A stretch of 64,000 nt of DNA from Betaproteobacteria bacterium RIFCSPLOWO2_02_FULL_63_19 (GTDB lineage: Bacteria; Pseudomonadota; Gammaproteobacteria; Burkholderiales; SG8-39). Numbering within the stretch: the stretch's first letter is position 1; each line of letters begins with the position of its first letter. Where the stretch lies: positions 1 to 64,000 of the forward strand of contig MEQX01000028.1 of assembly GCA_001770415.1 (NCBI GenBank), given 5' to 3'. Positions 1 to 6,936 of the stretch are shown one piece after another. The position numbers and the translations under genes were made by a program. The notes under the pieces are model-generated. The model made no database searches, was not told the DNA's origin, and saw only the letters and a list, made by a program, of their open reading frames with translations.

Positions 1-221
1 GCCGCTACCGGCTGGATGCGTTCGTGGCGTTCACCATCATGGGGCGACTCATGTGGACCTTCGCCTACTTGGGCCTGGGCTACGGTGTGGGTGCCGACCT
101 GGAGGCCGCGGCCGGTTTCCTCACGAACCTGAGCTTCTTCCTGGTTTCATTGGCGGTTCTCGTTGCGTTCGGACTTGTCGCCTCCGCACAATCAAGCACG
201 AGCTTGGGCATTAAGGCATGA
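1..221 (+). CDS. DedA/VTT-domain membrane protein, C-terminal fragment
   Basis: Only the last 72 residues are inside the window; the reading frame is open to base 1, so the gene begins upstream. The fragment contains the motif GRLMWTFAYLGLGYGVG followed by a strongly hydrophobic helix and a short polar tail. This resembles the end of DedA/TVP38 (SNARE-associated, VTT domain) inner-membrane proteins, a family linked to lipid flipping and membrane homeostasis. It converges with the minus-strand permease gene ending at 335. The family call rests on this short C-terminal pattern, and substrate cannot be inferred. Confidence 0.6.
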   Translation, partial: RYRLDAFVAFTIMGRLMWTFAYLGLGYGVGADLEAAAGFLTNLSFFLVSLAVLVAFGLVASAQSSTSLGIKA

Positions 222-334
222 AAACCGTTCCAGGTGTTGCCACGGCGATGTCTGGCCTGGACACCTTGGGCCACCTTGGGTTTATCGAAGAGATGCATTA
301 TGAACGTGAGCCCATCGGATTCCGCGCCTGTCAT

Positions 335-1585
335 TCACACTGCCTTGGAACTCGCCCACAGAGAGCCCAACGTTTGGCGGGAGGAAATCCACCCGCCCAG
401 CAGCGCGCACATCGCGCCTGCTACGGCCGGGGGAAGAAGCCAATGCAGGTTCGTCACCAGAATCGGCAACCGGATGCTCTCGGGTGCGGATCGAAAGCTG
501 CCGGTCAGGAAATCCGCCGGGTTCTCTCCCGGCAAGCTCGCGGGAAGAGAAAGCGAGACGGTTCCGAGTAGGGAAACTCCCACGGCAACCAGGATCAGCC
601 CGAGAAGGCCGCCGGCGATACCCTGTAGCGCGGTCTCCGCGATGAGCTGGGCGTGCACTTGGCGGCGCGTCCAACCGAGCGTACGCAGGAGCGCGATGTC
701 CTTTCGGCGTTCCTGGAGCGCGCCGTAGATCAGCACCGCCACCAGTGCCAGCGCCGCCAGGCCGCCGCCGAGCAGTGTTGCGAGGCGAAAGCGGCCTACG
801 ACAGACGAGATGCCGCCAAAGAGCCCAAGCATGGTGTCCGGAGACATGACCGATGCCCGCGGCAACCAACCGGCGATGCGAGTCTTCACCGCCTCGGTTC
901 TCTCCATCTGCGCGACCTTGAGCAAGACTTGATTCACCGTGTTCGGCGGCAAGGCCGCGAGATGCCGTGCCTGATCGATGTCCATGTAGAAATTGCTGGC
1001 CACGAGTTGGCTGCCCTCTTTGATGTCGATGACTCCTGCCACCTCGAACATGGTTCCACCCAGATCAACCGTTGAGCCCGGTTCGAGTCTGTAAAAGGCT
1101 CCGTAGTGGCGCTCGACGAGCAGCTCTCTCGCCCCTCGAGCGGGGAGCCGACCCTTGATCAGCCAGTCGCGAGCCTTCCCGGGTCCGAGCGTCGGCGTAC
1201 CGTCGTCATGCGGGATACCGCTGATCGAGAAAAAGCGACCGCTGCCGAAGTTCCACAGGAGAACGAAGCCTGCGGCTTGCTCGACATCCTCCTCGGCCGA
1301 CAGACGCATCAATTCCTCGTCCGTAATGGGTTGTGCCGAATAGGGCAGCATGATCCCCATCTGTTTCGGGAGCGCCGACTGGGTAGCCGCGCGTTGAACA
1401 ATCAAGTCCGTGCTCAAATTGCGGAACGGCAGAGTCGACACGTCCGCGAATGCACGACCGAGCAAGTCGAGCAGCACAACGAGCGCGACGGCCATCGCGA
1501 TGCCGGCGGACGTAAGGGCCGTACGCTTCCAGCGATGGGTCGCCTCCCCCCACAGGTAATGCCACTGCACCATCGGAGTGGCCAT
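335..1585 (-). CDS. FtsX/MacB-type ABC transporter permease (distal gene)
   Basis: 416 residues. One transmembrane helix near residues 22-46 is followed by a large periplasmic domain (about 50-260) and three C-terminal helices. The FtsX-domain hallmark RRKDIALLRTLGWTRRQV lies just after the second helix, near residue 295. This is the MacB/LolC-like topology of type VII ABC systems, which drive periplasmic mechanotransmission or export rather than classic channel transport. The start ATG at 1585 is 4 bases after the thioredoxin-like gene, so it is the last gene of the operon. It pairs naturally with the other permease (2671-3918) and the ATPase. Substrate is unknown. Confidence 0.85.
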   Translation of the reverse strand: MATPMVQWHYLWGEATHRWKRTALTSAGIAMAVALVVLLDLLGRAFADVSTLPFRNLSTDLIVQRAATQSALPKQMGIMLPYSAQPITDEELMRLSAEEDVEQAAGFVLLWNFGSGRFFSISGIPHDDGTPTLGPGKARDWLIKGRLPARGARELLVERHYGAFYRLEPGSTVDLGGTMFEVAGVIDIKEGSQLVASNFYMDIDQARHLAALPPNTVNQVLLKVAQMERTEAVKTRIAGWLPRASVMSPDTMLGLFGGISSVVGRFRLATLLGGGLAALALVAVLIYGALQERRKDIALLRTLGWTRRQVHAQLIAETALQGIAGGLLGLILVAVGVSLLGTVSLSLPASLPGENPADFLTGSFRSAPESIRLPILVTNLHWLLPPAVAGAMCALLGGWISSRQTLGSLWASSKAV

Positions 1586-1589
1586 GGCG

Positions 1590-1994
1590 TTATTTCAATC
1601 GCGCGAGAAGCGCCGACTCGAAGTCGGCGGTCGTCCACGCGCCGTTTAGCCCCATGGGATTACCGGCAGCGGCAGGAAAATTGACGAACTCGACCACCCT
1701 GCCATCGGCGCGCTTGTAACGATGCTGCCCGTCGATGATGAGCACGAGCGGAATGTGCCCCTTCAGGCCGATGGACTTGAGGCGCTTCTCGCCGTCCGGG
1801 CCCTCGACGTCCTTCTGGACCACGCGTACCCGGCTGCCCTGCCTGGCGAGAAATTCGCGTACCGGCTTCAGTGCGCTCTGAACCGGCCAGTGGCTCATCG
1901 AGAGAATCTCGACCGTCGGCGGGGCTGCCTCGGCCGCACCTGCGGCAATGGCGACAACCATGGCGGCGGCGATGATGTTTCTGCGAGTGGTCAT
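1590..1994 (-). CDS. Secreted thioredoxin-like protein without cysteines
   Basis: 134 residues. An N-terminal signal peptide (two arginines, then an Ala/Val/Ile-rich core ending AGAAEA) predicts export with cleavage near residue 23. The mature part reads like a thioredoxin fold: VEILSMSHWP at the end of the first strand, then a helix, then GHIPLVLIIDG resembling the cis-Pro strand. The position where a CxxC would sit is SHWP, and there is no cysteine anywhere, so it cannot be a redox enzyme. The ATG overlaps the stop of the ATPase gene (ATGA), implying translational coupling. A periplasmic partner of the flanking FtsX-type transporter is the simplest inference. Confidence 0.6.
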   Translation of the reverse strand: MTTRRNIIAAAMVVAIAAGAAEAAPPTVEILSMSHWPVQSALKPVREFLARQGSRVRVVQKDVEGPDGEKRLKSIGLKGHIPLVLIIDGQHRYKRADGRVVEFVNFPAAAGNPMGLNGAWTTADFESALLARLK

Positions 1995-2659
1995 ACTTGA
2001 TATCTCCCGTCTTTGATTTCGATGACCCGATCGGCCGTCGCTGCAATGTCCGGGTCGTGGGTGACCGCCACCAAGGTGACTCCGGTGTCGCGGCACAGTC
2101 CCAGGAGCAGATCCAGGACTGCCGCGCCGGTGGCCTCGTCCAGGTTCCCGGTGGGCTCATCGGCCAAAAGGATCGCCGGCTCGTTGATCAGGGCACGGGC
2201 GATCGCGACGCGTTGCTGCTCGCCGCCGCTCAAGGCGGCGGGCCGGTGATGGAACCGGTCGGCGAGGCCCACCTTGCCCAACAGGGCTTCCGCGCGGCGG
2301 CGGCGATGAGTCGCGGTTGCCCTGTCTTCGAACGCAGCGGGCAGTTGCACGTTTTCGATAGCCGTCAGCGAAGGGATCAGATTGAAGCCCTGAAAAACGA
2401 TACCGATCGAGCGGCGTCGCAGATGCGCCAGTTGGTCGCTGGACAGTGTAGATATGTCCTTGCCGAGAACCGAGATTCTTCCTTCGTCGGGCTGCTCCAG
2501 CCCTCCGATCATGCCCAGCAGCGTGCTCTTGCCCGAGCCCGACTTGCCGATCACAGTGGTAAAGCTTGAAGCCTTGACTTGGAGCGTTACGCCGCGCAGT
2601 ACCTCCACGGCACCATAGCGTTTCCTGATGTTTTCAACATGGATCGCGGATTCACTCAT
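1991..2659 (-). CDS. MacB/LolD-type ABC transporter ATPase
   Basis: 222 residues, full length for a LolD/MacB-type ATPase. Visible motifs are Walker A (GKSGSGKS), a Q-loop in VFQGFNLIPSL, the signature LSGGEQQRVAIARAL, Walker B ILLADEPTGNLD and the H-loop VTHDPD. The frame is open further upstream, but the ATG at 2659 has AGAGG seven bases before it and gives the expected N-terminus. The ATG at 2674 overlapping the permease stop is a weaker alternative. It should energise the two FtsX-type permeases encoded on either side. Confidence 0.92.
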   Translation of the reverse strand: MSESAIHVENIRKRYGAVEVLRGVTLQVKASSFTTVIGKSGSGKSTLLGMIGGLEQPDEGRISVLGKDISTLSSDQLAHLRRRSIGIVFQGFNLIPSLTAIENVQLPAAFEDRATATHRRRRAEALLGKVGLADRFHHRPAALSGGEQQRVAIARALINEPAILLADEPTGNLDEATGAAVLDLLLGLCRDTGVTLVAVTHDPDIAATADRVIEIKDGRYQV

Positions 2660-2670
2660 CGTATCGCCTC

Positions 2671-3918
2671 TCATTCGCTGCGTAATAGCGACCAGGGTTG
2701 CGGACGGCGCGTGCTCAGCGCGGCGAGGGCTGAAATCGCGCCGGCGAAGATCCCACCGAGCCCGGCCGCGGCGAGCACTTGCCAAGCCAATTGCGGCGGG
2801 ACGGTCACCGACTGGCGCCGATCTACCGCCGCCTCCGGGATGAAGTGCGGCGTGGAGCTGAGGTCCCATGGCATCTCCATCGTCACTTCGATGTTTCCGA
2901 TCGCCCAGGCCGCAAACGCCGCAAGCGCGAGCCCGGCCAGCGTTCCCGTCAGCGCCAAAACAGTGTTTTCGAGCAGCACCTGACGGTGCACATCGCGCCA
3001 CCGCCAGCCGAGCGCCTGGAGCACGGCCATTTCGCGGCGCCGCTCGTTGACCGCGGACGCTGTCGCCCGCAACACAAAAGCGACGGCAAAGACAGCGACG
3101 ACGAGGGACAGCACCAGTCCCATGCGCTCGGACAGGAAAAGAGCGCTTTCCAGAGTCTCGCGAAACGAAATTTCGCTGGAAACGATCGCCTTCTTGCCGA
3201 CAAGCTGCTTGATGCGTTCGACTACGGCTTCCATGCGGCGGCGATCGGCCTTGACCAGCAGCATGTTCGCGTCGTCCGCGCCGAAGGCGTAGAGCGCCTG
3301 CACCTGCGGCGCGGCGGCTGCCAATGCTTGGGATACGGCGAGGGGCAAATAGACATCGGCACGAACCACCTTCCCCCCACGCGCGGCATCGACGATCCCG
3401 GCGACCGGCAGCCGATCACCGCCGACGACGATGTCGTCGCCCGCCTTCAACCCGTTCTTGCCCGCGAAATCGCTATCGAGAAGTGCGGCGTGATCACCCG
3501 CTCGTAACGGCCTGCCCTGCAACAGACGGCCGTTGAGTCCGTCCAGTCCCGTTTCACCCGCTTCGAGCCCGAGCACCGACTGGTAGTGGTCCGGTGCGAG
3601 TTCCCAGAGATAAACGGCACGCGTCACCGAAACCACACCCGGTTCCTTTCGGATCCCCGCGACGGCTTTTGCAGGCAAGAGCGCATTGGGGTGCGGAAAT
3701 ACAAGACCCTCCAATTTCGGCGGTATGTCTCCGGTGAGTTGCACGATCACGTCCGCGCCGACAGTCTTCATTGGGGCCTCGAGCGCCCGCGAGTATGAGT
3801 TCGCGAGGGCCGCGAGCAGCACCGCGGCCAGCACGGCAACGGCGATGCCGGCTGCCGTCGCGAGCGATCTTCCCGAACGATGACGCAGCTCACGTGCGAC
3901 GTAACGCCAACGATCCAT
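2671..3918 (-). CDS. FtsX/MacB-type ABC transporter permease (proximal gene)
   Basis: 415 residues. A transmembrane helix near residues 20-42, a periplasmic domain to about 255, and three C-terminal helices flank the FtsX hallmark RRREMAVLQALGWRWRDV. Start ATG 3918 has AGGA six bases upstream. The stop overlaps the leader of the ATPase gene. Two non-identical permeases with one ATPase suggest a heterodimeric LolCDE-like or MacB-like complex, but with no MacA-type membrane fusion protein in sight. The thioredoxin-like secreted protein may supply the periplasmic function. Confidence 0.87.
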   Translation of the reverse strand: MDRWRYVARELRHRSGRSLATAAGIAVAVLAAVLLAALANSYSRALEAPMKTVGADVIVQLTGDIPPKLEGLVFPHPNALLPAKAVAGIRKEPGVVSVTRAVYLWELAPDHYQSVLGLEAGETGLDGLNGRLLQGRPLRAGDHAALLDSDFAGKNGLKAGDDIVVGGDRLPVAGIVDAARGGKVVRADVYLPLAVSQALAAAAPQVQALYAFGADDANMLLVKADRRRMEAVVERIKQLVGKKAIVSSEISFRETLESALFLSERMGLVLSLVVAVFAVAFVLRATASAVNERRREMAVLQALGWRWRDVHRQVLLENTVLALTGTLAGLALAAFAAWAIGNIEVTMEMPWDLSSTPHFIPEAAVDRRQSVTVPPQLAWQVLAAAGLGGIFAGAISALAALSTRRPQPWSLLRSE

Positions 3919-3954
3919 GGTCGGTCCTGATTGAGTTCCGGATAGGCGCCCGGC

Positions 3955-4410
3955 CTAACGCACCGCCAGCAAAAGCTTCGATCCCTTGCTGACTTCGTAG
4001 GCGTCGGCGTGCCCAGACACCGACAGGTCTGGGCTGGCCAAATGAACGTGAAAGCGTTCGCCCGTGTGGGAAATGACGCCTTCCAGCCGTTCATCTGAAT
4101 AGAATCCGATGAGGATGCCTTCGGCGGCCTTTTGCTCGCAAACGCGGCTTTGCGCATTGGCCGCGCCGCCGTGTCCACCATGACCGGCCGAGGTACCGGT
4201 GACGACGTGCCAGGTCATGCGCGGCAAAGTCCCCTTGACGAGAAATGGGTAGGGAGTTGAATCAACGAGATCTCGGCGGCGCGCTTCCCGGCGTAGGAAG
4301 GCCTCGAATTCCCTCTGTTTCATATCGGAGGGAATATCCACCTCGGCCCATTTGCTGACCGTCGCGGTCGCCAGCAGCGTCGTCTCATCGGATTGGGTTG
4401 CTCCTTTCAT
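3955..4410 (-). CDS. Acetolactate decarboxylase-like zinc protein, short form
   Basis: 151 residues. The stretch from KWAEVDIP through PYPFLVKGTLPRMTWHVV to GFYSDERLEGVISH and FHVH...SGHAD matches the core of alpha-acetolactate decarboxylase (AlsD/BudA). His121, His123 and His134 reproduce the HxH-x10-H zinc-ligand spacing. The family is normally about 230-260 residues and needs a glutamate from the N-terminal half and one from the C-terminal tail; neither region is present. A stop codon lies in frame at 4417-4419 and GAAGGG precedes the ATG, so the short form is a complete reading frame. It leads the ABC operon (36 bases to the permease). Enzymatic activity is doubtful; a binding role is possible. 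Confidence 0.6.
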   Translation of the reverse strand: MKGATQSDETTLLATATVSKWAEVDIPSDMKQREFEAFLRREARRRDLVDSTPYPFLVKGTLPRMTWHVVTGTSAGHGGHGGAANAQSRVCEQKAAEGILIGFYSDERLEGVISHTGERFHVHLASPDLSVSGHADAYEVSKGSKLLLAVR

Positions 4411-4764
4411 GTTTGATCACCCTTCAGTGGCTTGCTCCGCGGCATCCGAGGCTGTTCATCGAAGTCCTTCGGCGCGTCGGTTCGCATTCCACCACGCGAA
4501 TGTAAGCCGCTCGTTGCATTCTTGTACGCTTCCGTAGCGCAAGGCGGTACTTGATACGGTGCGCTACAAATCTGTTGCTTGGAGCGCGCGCAGCCGTGCT
4601 GCCCGCGTGACTATTGCGAACGGATCACGGTAACCGCGATTGCCTCGCTGCGTATTTCGTGGAAAAGCCGCTCTCAGTGCTGCGAAGGCGTCGACGATAG
4701 ACGCCCGTGGCGCCATCAACCTATGATCCTGATCATACGGACACCGATTTCCGGCACCTCACTG
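4411..4764. other. Intergenic region upstream of the ALDC-like/ABC operon
   Basis: About 350 bases with no convincing gene. It must hold the promoter of the minus-strand operon starting at 4410 and the upstream region of the small plus-strand remnant at 4765. The only clear signal is the palindrome at 4724-4735. Confidence 0.5.
4724..4735. promoter_or_regulatory. FNR/CRP-family-like operator (TGAT-CCTG-ATCA)
   Basis: Perfect inverted half-sites TGAT and ATCA separated by four bases, the core of an FNR box (TTGAT-N4-ATCAA), although the outermost T/A pair is missing. It lies 29 bases upstream of the start of the frameshifted small gene. A second copy with the same architecture overlaps the start of the Crp/Fnr-type regulator gene. 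Confidence 0.45.
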
Positions 4765-5048
4765 ATGCAAAGGGCATGTTGCGAGCATGGAACAACGGCT
4801 CAAAGACGGGCGATATTCAAACTGTTCAGTCCCACGCTGCCCGTGCTGTTCGAGAACAGGGACAAGATCAAGACCGTGGTCGAGACAACGGAGAGTGGTC
4901 CATCGTGACGCAGACCTGCGGCAATGCCAAAGCGGTGGCCGTCCTTCAAGTGCATGCAGTCGAGGTGAACGAACTTGACCGCGATGGCATGGCGGCGATG
5001 ATGCGCAACATGAGGGCCAACATGATGGGCCGCGCGGCGCAGCGCTGA
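4765..5048 (+). pseudogene. Small cytoplasmic protein gene broken by a frameshift
   Basis: Two overlapping frames together look like one protein of about 94 residues. The first frame (ATG 4765) gives RRAIFKLFSPTLPVLFENRD and then KIKTVVETTESG, and hits a stop at 4906-4908. The next frame continues IVTQTCGNAKAVAVLQVHAVEV and runs to 5048. The join near 4895-4905 requires a one-base shift. The pattern resembles small proteobacterial proteins with a DKI.RTV...VTES/T...VA.L..H core. A sequencing error rather than a true pseudogene is possible. The upstream TGAT-N4-ATCA site suggests it was a target of the neighbouring regulator. Confidence 0.4.
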
Positions 5049-5151
5049 TCTCCGCCCGAGTGGATAAAGTTCGTGTGTTGCAGCTGAGCGTCGGCCACCT
5101 AAGCGGGCGCATCGAGCCTGGACAGCCGACCGCGTCTTGTGACTCGGCTTC

Positions 5152-5808
5152 TTACCGGCGAACGGCGCTACCGCCGCGCCTGAGGCTCATCCGCTTGCCG
5201 TCCATGTCGAGCGTGCCGTTGGCTTGCATACGCCGCAGTGCCCGATACAGCGCTTCATGGGTCAGTCCCAGCTCGGCCGCCCAGGCTTTGCGCGAGTCGG
5301 TCAACGCGAGCGTCCCGGCGGCACCCTCCGACTCGATGTAGTGAACGATCCTTTGCGTCGCGCTCTTGAGGCCCAACCGTTCGGCCTGGGCGCGCGACCT
5401 GAGCAGCTCGCGGGCGAGATGCGCTATCCACGCATCGCGAAACATCTCGTCATTGGCAAGCGCCGCACGGAAAGCTTGAGCGGGGAAACGCAACAGCGCA
5501 CCCGGTTGGGCGGCGACGGCGTCGCAGTGGTACGTTCCGGTGCCGATGCTCGCTTCCGCGAAGAAGCCTCCCCGCGCGCGCTGCAGCACGATCTCCGCAC
5601 CATTTCGGGCGTGACGAATCAACCGTACTTCTCCGGCGATCACGCAGAACACCCCTTTCAACCGGTTTCCGGTCCGGAATAGCGTTTCACCTGCCCTGAA
5701 TTGCAGGCGATCCGCAATCGCCCGCAATCCGTCCGGAATGCGCGCCAAGGCCGGTTGGGATTCGATCAGCGCTTGCCAGTCTATGCGCTGTGAAACATTT
5801 GGCGTCAT
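5152..5808 (-). CDS. Crp/Fnr-family transcriptional regulator
   Basis: 218 residues from the ATG at 5808; a TTG at 5850 would add 14 residues but is less likely. It has an N-terminal cNMP-binding-type beta barrel (about 25-115, with GETLFRTGNRLKGVFCVIAGEV), a dimerisation helix (118-140) and a winged helix-turn-helix (170-200). The recognition helix THEALYRALRRM keeps Glu185 and Arg189, the pair that reads TGA half-sites in CRP and FNR. No N-terminal cysteine cluster is present, so it is not an Fe-S FNR; the ligand is unknown (cAMP, NO/haem and others are possible). A TGAT-N4-ATCA palindrome abuts the start codon, suggesting autoregulation. Confidence 0.85.
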   Translation of the reverse strand: MTPNVSQRIDWQALIESQPALARIPDGLRAIADRLQFRAGETLFRTGNRLKGVFCVIAGEVRLIRHARNGAEIVLQRARGGFFAEASIGTGTYHCDAVAAQPGALLRFPAQAFRAALANDEMFRDAWIAHLARELLRSRAQAERLGLKSATQRIVHYIESEGAAGTLALTDSRKAWAAELGLTHEALYRALRRMQANGTLDMDGKRMSLRRGGSAVRR

Positions 5809-5809
5809 C

Positions 5810-5821
5810 TGATCGTGATCA
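5810..5821. promoter_or_regulatory. FNR/CRP-family-like operator (TGAT-CGTG-ATCA)
   Basis: Perfect TGAT/ATCA inverted half-sites with a four-base spacer, immediately before the ATG at 5808 of the Crp/Fnr-type gene on the minus strand. Occupancy there would block translation initiation sequences or transcription, fitting negative autoregulation. Confidence 0.45.
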
Positions 5822-5923
5822 TCGTACCGGCCGCTAAGCGCCACGCCCAAACGGTCCGCGATAAACTTCAGATTTCGCTGTAAAATAGTCGCGTATGTAT
5901 TTGTTAAATAACACTATGTATAT

Positions 5924-5933
5924 CTACTCCCAC
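5924..5933 (+). repeat. Putative distal att core (copy of guaA 3' end)
   Basis: CTACTCCCAC, identical to guaA 11057-11066. It lies in an AT-rich stretch just outside the regulator gene and marks the outer edge of the island. Confidence 0.5.
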
Positions 5934-5992
5934 CCAATGATCATCGAGACTGGCAACGACACAACGAGAACTTTTTTGCTGCACCAACCAAT

Positions 5993-6014
5993 TTTACCGT
6001 CAGATTTACCGTCA
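5993..6014 (+). repeat. Two direct copies of TTTACCGTCA near the distal att
   Basis: TTTACCGTCA occurs at 5993-6002 and 6005-6014, 60-80 bases inside the putative att core. The same decamer or a one-base variant occurs at 10764-10773 (TTTGCCGTCA), 10836-10845, 10861-10870 (inverted) and 10897-10906 (TTTACAGTCA) at the other end of the island. The arrangement resembles arm-type integrase binding sites. Confidence 0.5.
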
Positions 6015-6176
6015 TTCGCATCGGGTAGCTTGAAAAAGCTTTCAGCCTCTATTGGGATCTATTGACGACAGTCGGCAGCCCGGGATGTGCTGGGTGGAAC
6101 GTCGTCCAAGAAAGGGGTTGACTGGCCCGGAAAACGCCAACTGACGCAGCATGGTTTCCATCATGCGCACCATTTG

Positions 6177-6194
6177 TGATGCTATTATGCATCA
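6177..6194. promoter_or_regulatory. vapBC operator/promoter region
   Basis: Perfect inverted repeat TGATGC-TATTAT-GCATCA; the spacer TATTAT fits a -10 box. It is 22 bases upstream of the vapB ATG. VapB proteins typically bind such palindromes to repress their own operon. Confidence 0.5.
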
Positions 6195-6215
6195 TATTTG
6201 ATGACGAGGCTTCGC

Positions 6216-6425
6216 ATGAGAACAACGGTCACCATTGATGACGAGCTCTACCAGCGGGCACTGGATGTCGCCGATCCGGGAATGGACAAGGGCGATCTGT
6301 TTCGTGAAGCAGTGAAGGTGTTCGTGCGAGTACAGGCAGGCAAGCGGCTTGCCGCGTTGGGCGGCAAAGCCCCAACAATGAAAGACATTCCCCGTCGGCG
6401 ACCTGCGCAAGATCGGAGCCGGTGA
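6216..6425 (+). CDS. vapB: VapB-type ribbon-helix-helix antitoxin
   Basis: 69 residues. The N-terminal MRTTVTIDDELYQRAL is a ribbon-helix-helix DNA-binding segment, and the C-terminal AGKRLAALGGKAP...IPRRR matches the toxin-neutralising tail of VapB antitoxins paired with PIN-domain toxins. The ATG at 6216 has GAGG six bases upstream; the upstream in-frame ATG at 6201 lacks this. Its stop overlaps the GTG of vapC (GTGA), the usual translationally coupled arrangement. It should repress its own operon through the palindrome at 6177-6194. Confidence 0.85.
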   Translation: MRTTVTIDDELYQRALDVADPGMDKGDLFREAVKVFVRVQAGKRLAALGGKAPTMKDIPRRRPAQDRSR

Positions 6426-6805
6426 CCCTGGTGCTCGCGGATACCTCGGTCTGGGTTGCGCATTTCCGCCGCGTCAACCCAGTGCTTCAATCGCTGGTTG
6501 CGACGGATCAGGTATTGTGCCATCCCCTTATCGTGCTCGAACTCGCGTGCGGAACGCCACCGGCACCGCGCGAGCGCACAATCGGTGATCTCAAGAAGCT
6601 GCAGCAGGCCGTCGTCGCGACAACCGACGAGACACTTGCGCTGATCGAGAGGGAGCAATTCCATGACTCGGGCTGCGGAGCCATTGATATGGCATTACTC
6701 GCCTCTGTTCGACTCACTCCGGACACATTGCTCTGGACGCTAGATAAAAAACTCGGCGCCTTGGCGGCGCGCTTGGGCGTAGCCTTCAGCGCTGCCAACC
6801 AGTAG
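6422..6805 (+). CDS. vapC: VapC-type PIN-domain ribonuclease toxin
   Basis: 127 residues. The acidic PIN-domain residues are visible at Asp7 (LADTSVWV), Glu40 (VLELACG), Asp89 (GAIDMALLAS) and Asp108 (WTLDKKL), the metal-binding site for site-specific cleavage of tRNA or rRNA by VapC toxins. The GTG start overlaps the vapB stop. All catalytic positions are intact, so it is probably functional. It converges with the primase-helicase gene ending at 6937 across 131 bases with no obvious terminator. Confidence 0.87.
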   Translation: MTLVLADTSVWVAHFRRVNPVLQSLVATDQVLCHPLIVLELACGTPPAPRERTIGDLKKLQQAVVATTDETLALIEREQFHDSGCGAIDMALLASVRLTPDTLLWTLDKKLGALAARLGVAFSAANQ

Positions 6806-6936
6806 CTCGCGTTTCTCACGTCGATCGGTTGTAGTCCGGCCAAGAGAGCAGTTTTGCTCAATTGAGCCGCTGCTGAATCTTGCTCGTCGAGAAGTTGCGC
6901 CACGTCCGCGCGCTTACGGCTGCAGCAACGCACGTT

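Noticed and set aside
262-280. Tandem CACCTTGGG repeat
   Set aside because: Only two short copies between convergent genes; no structure or function suggested.
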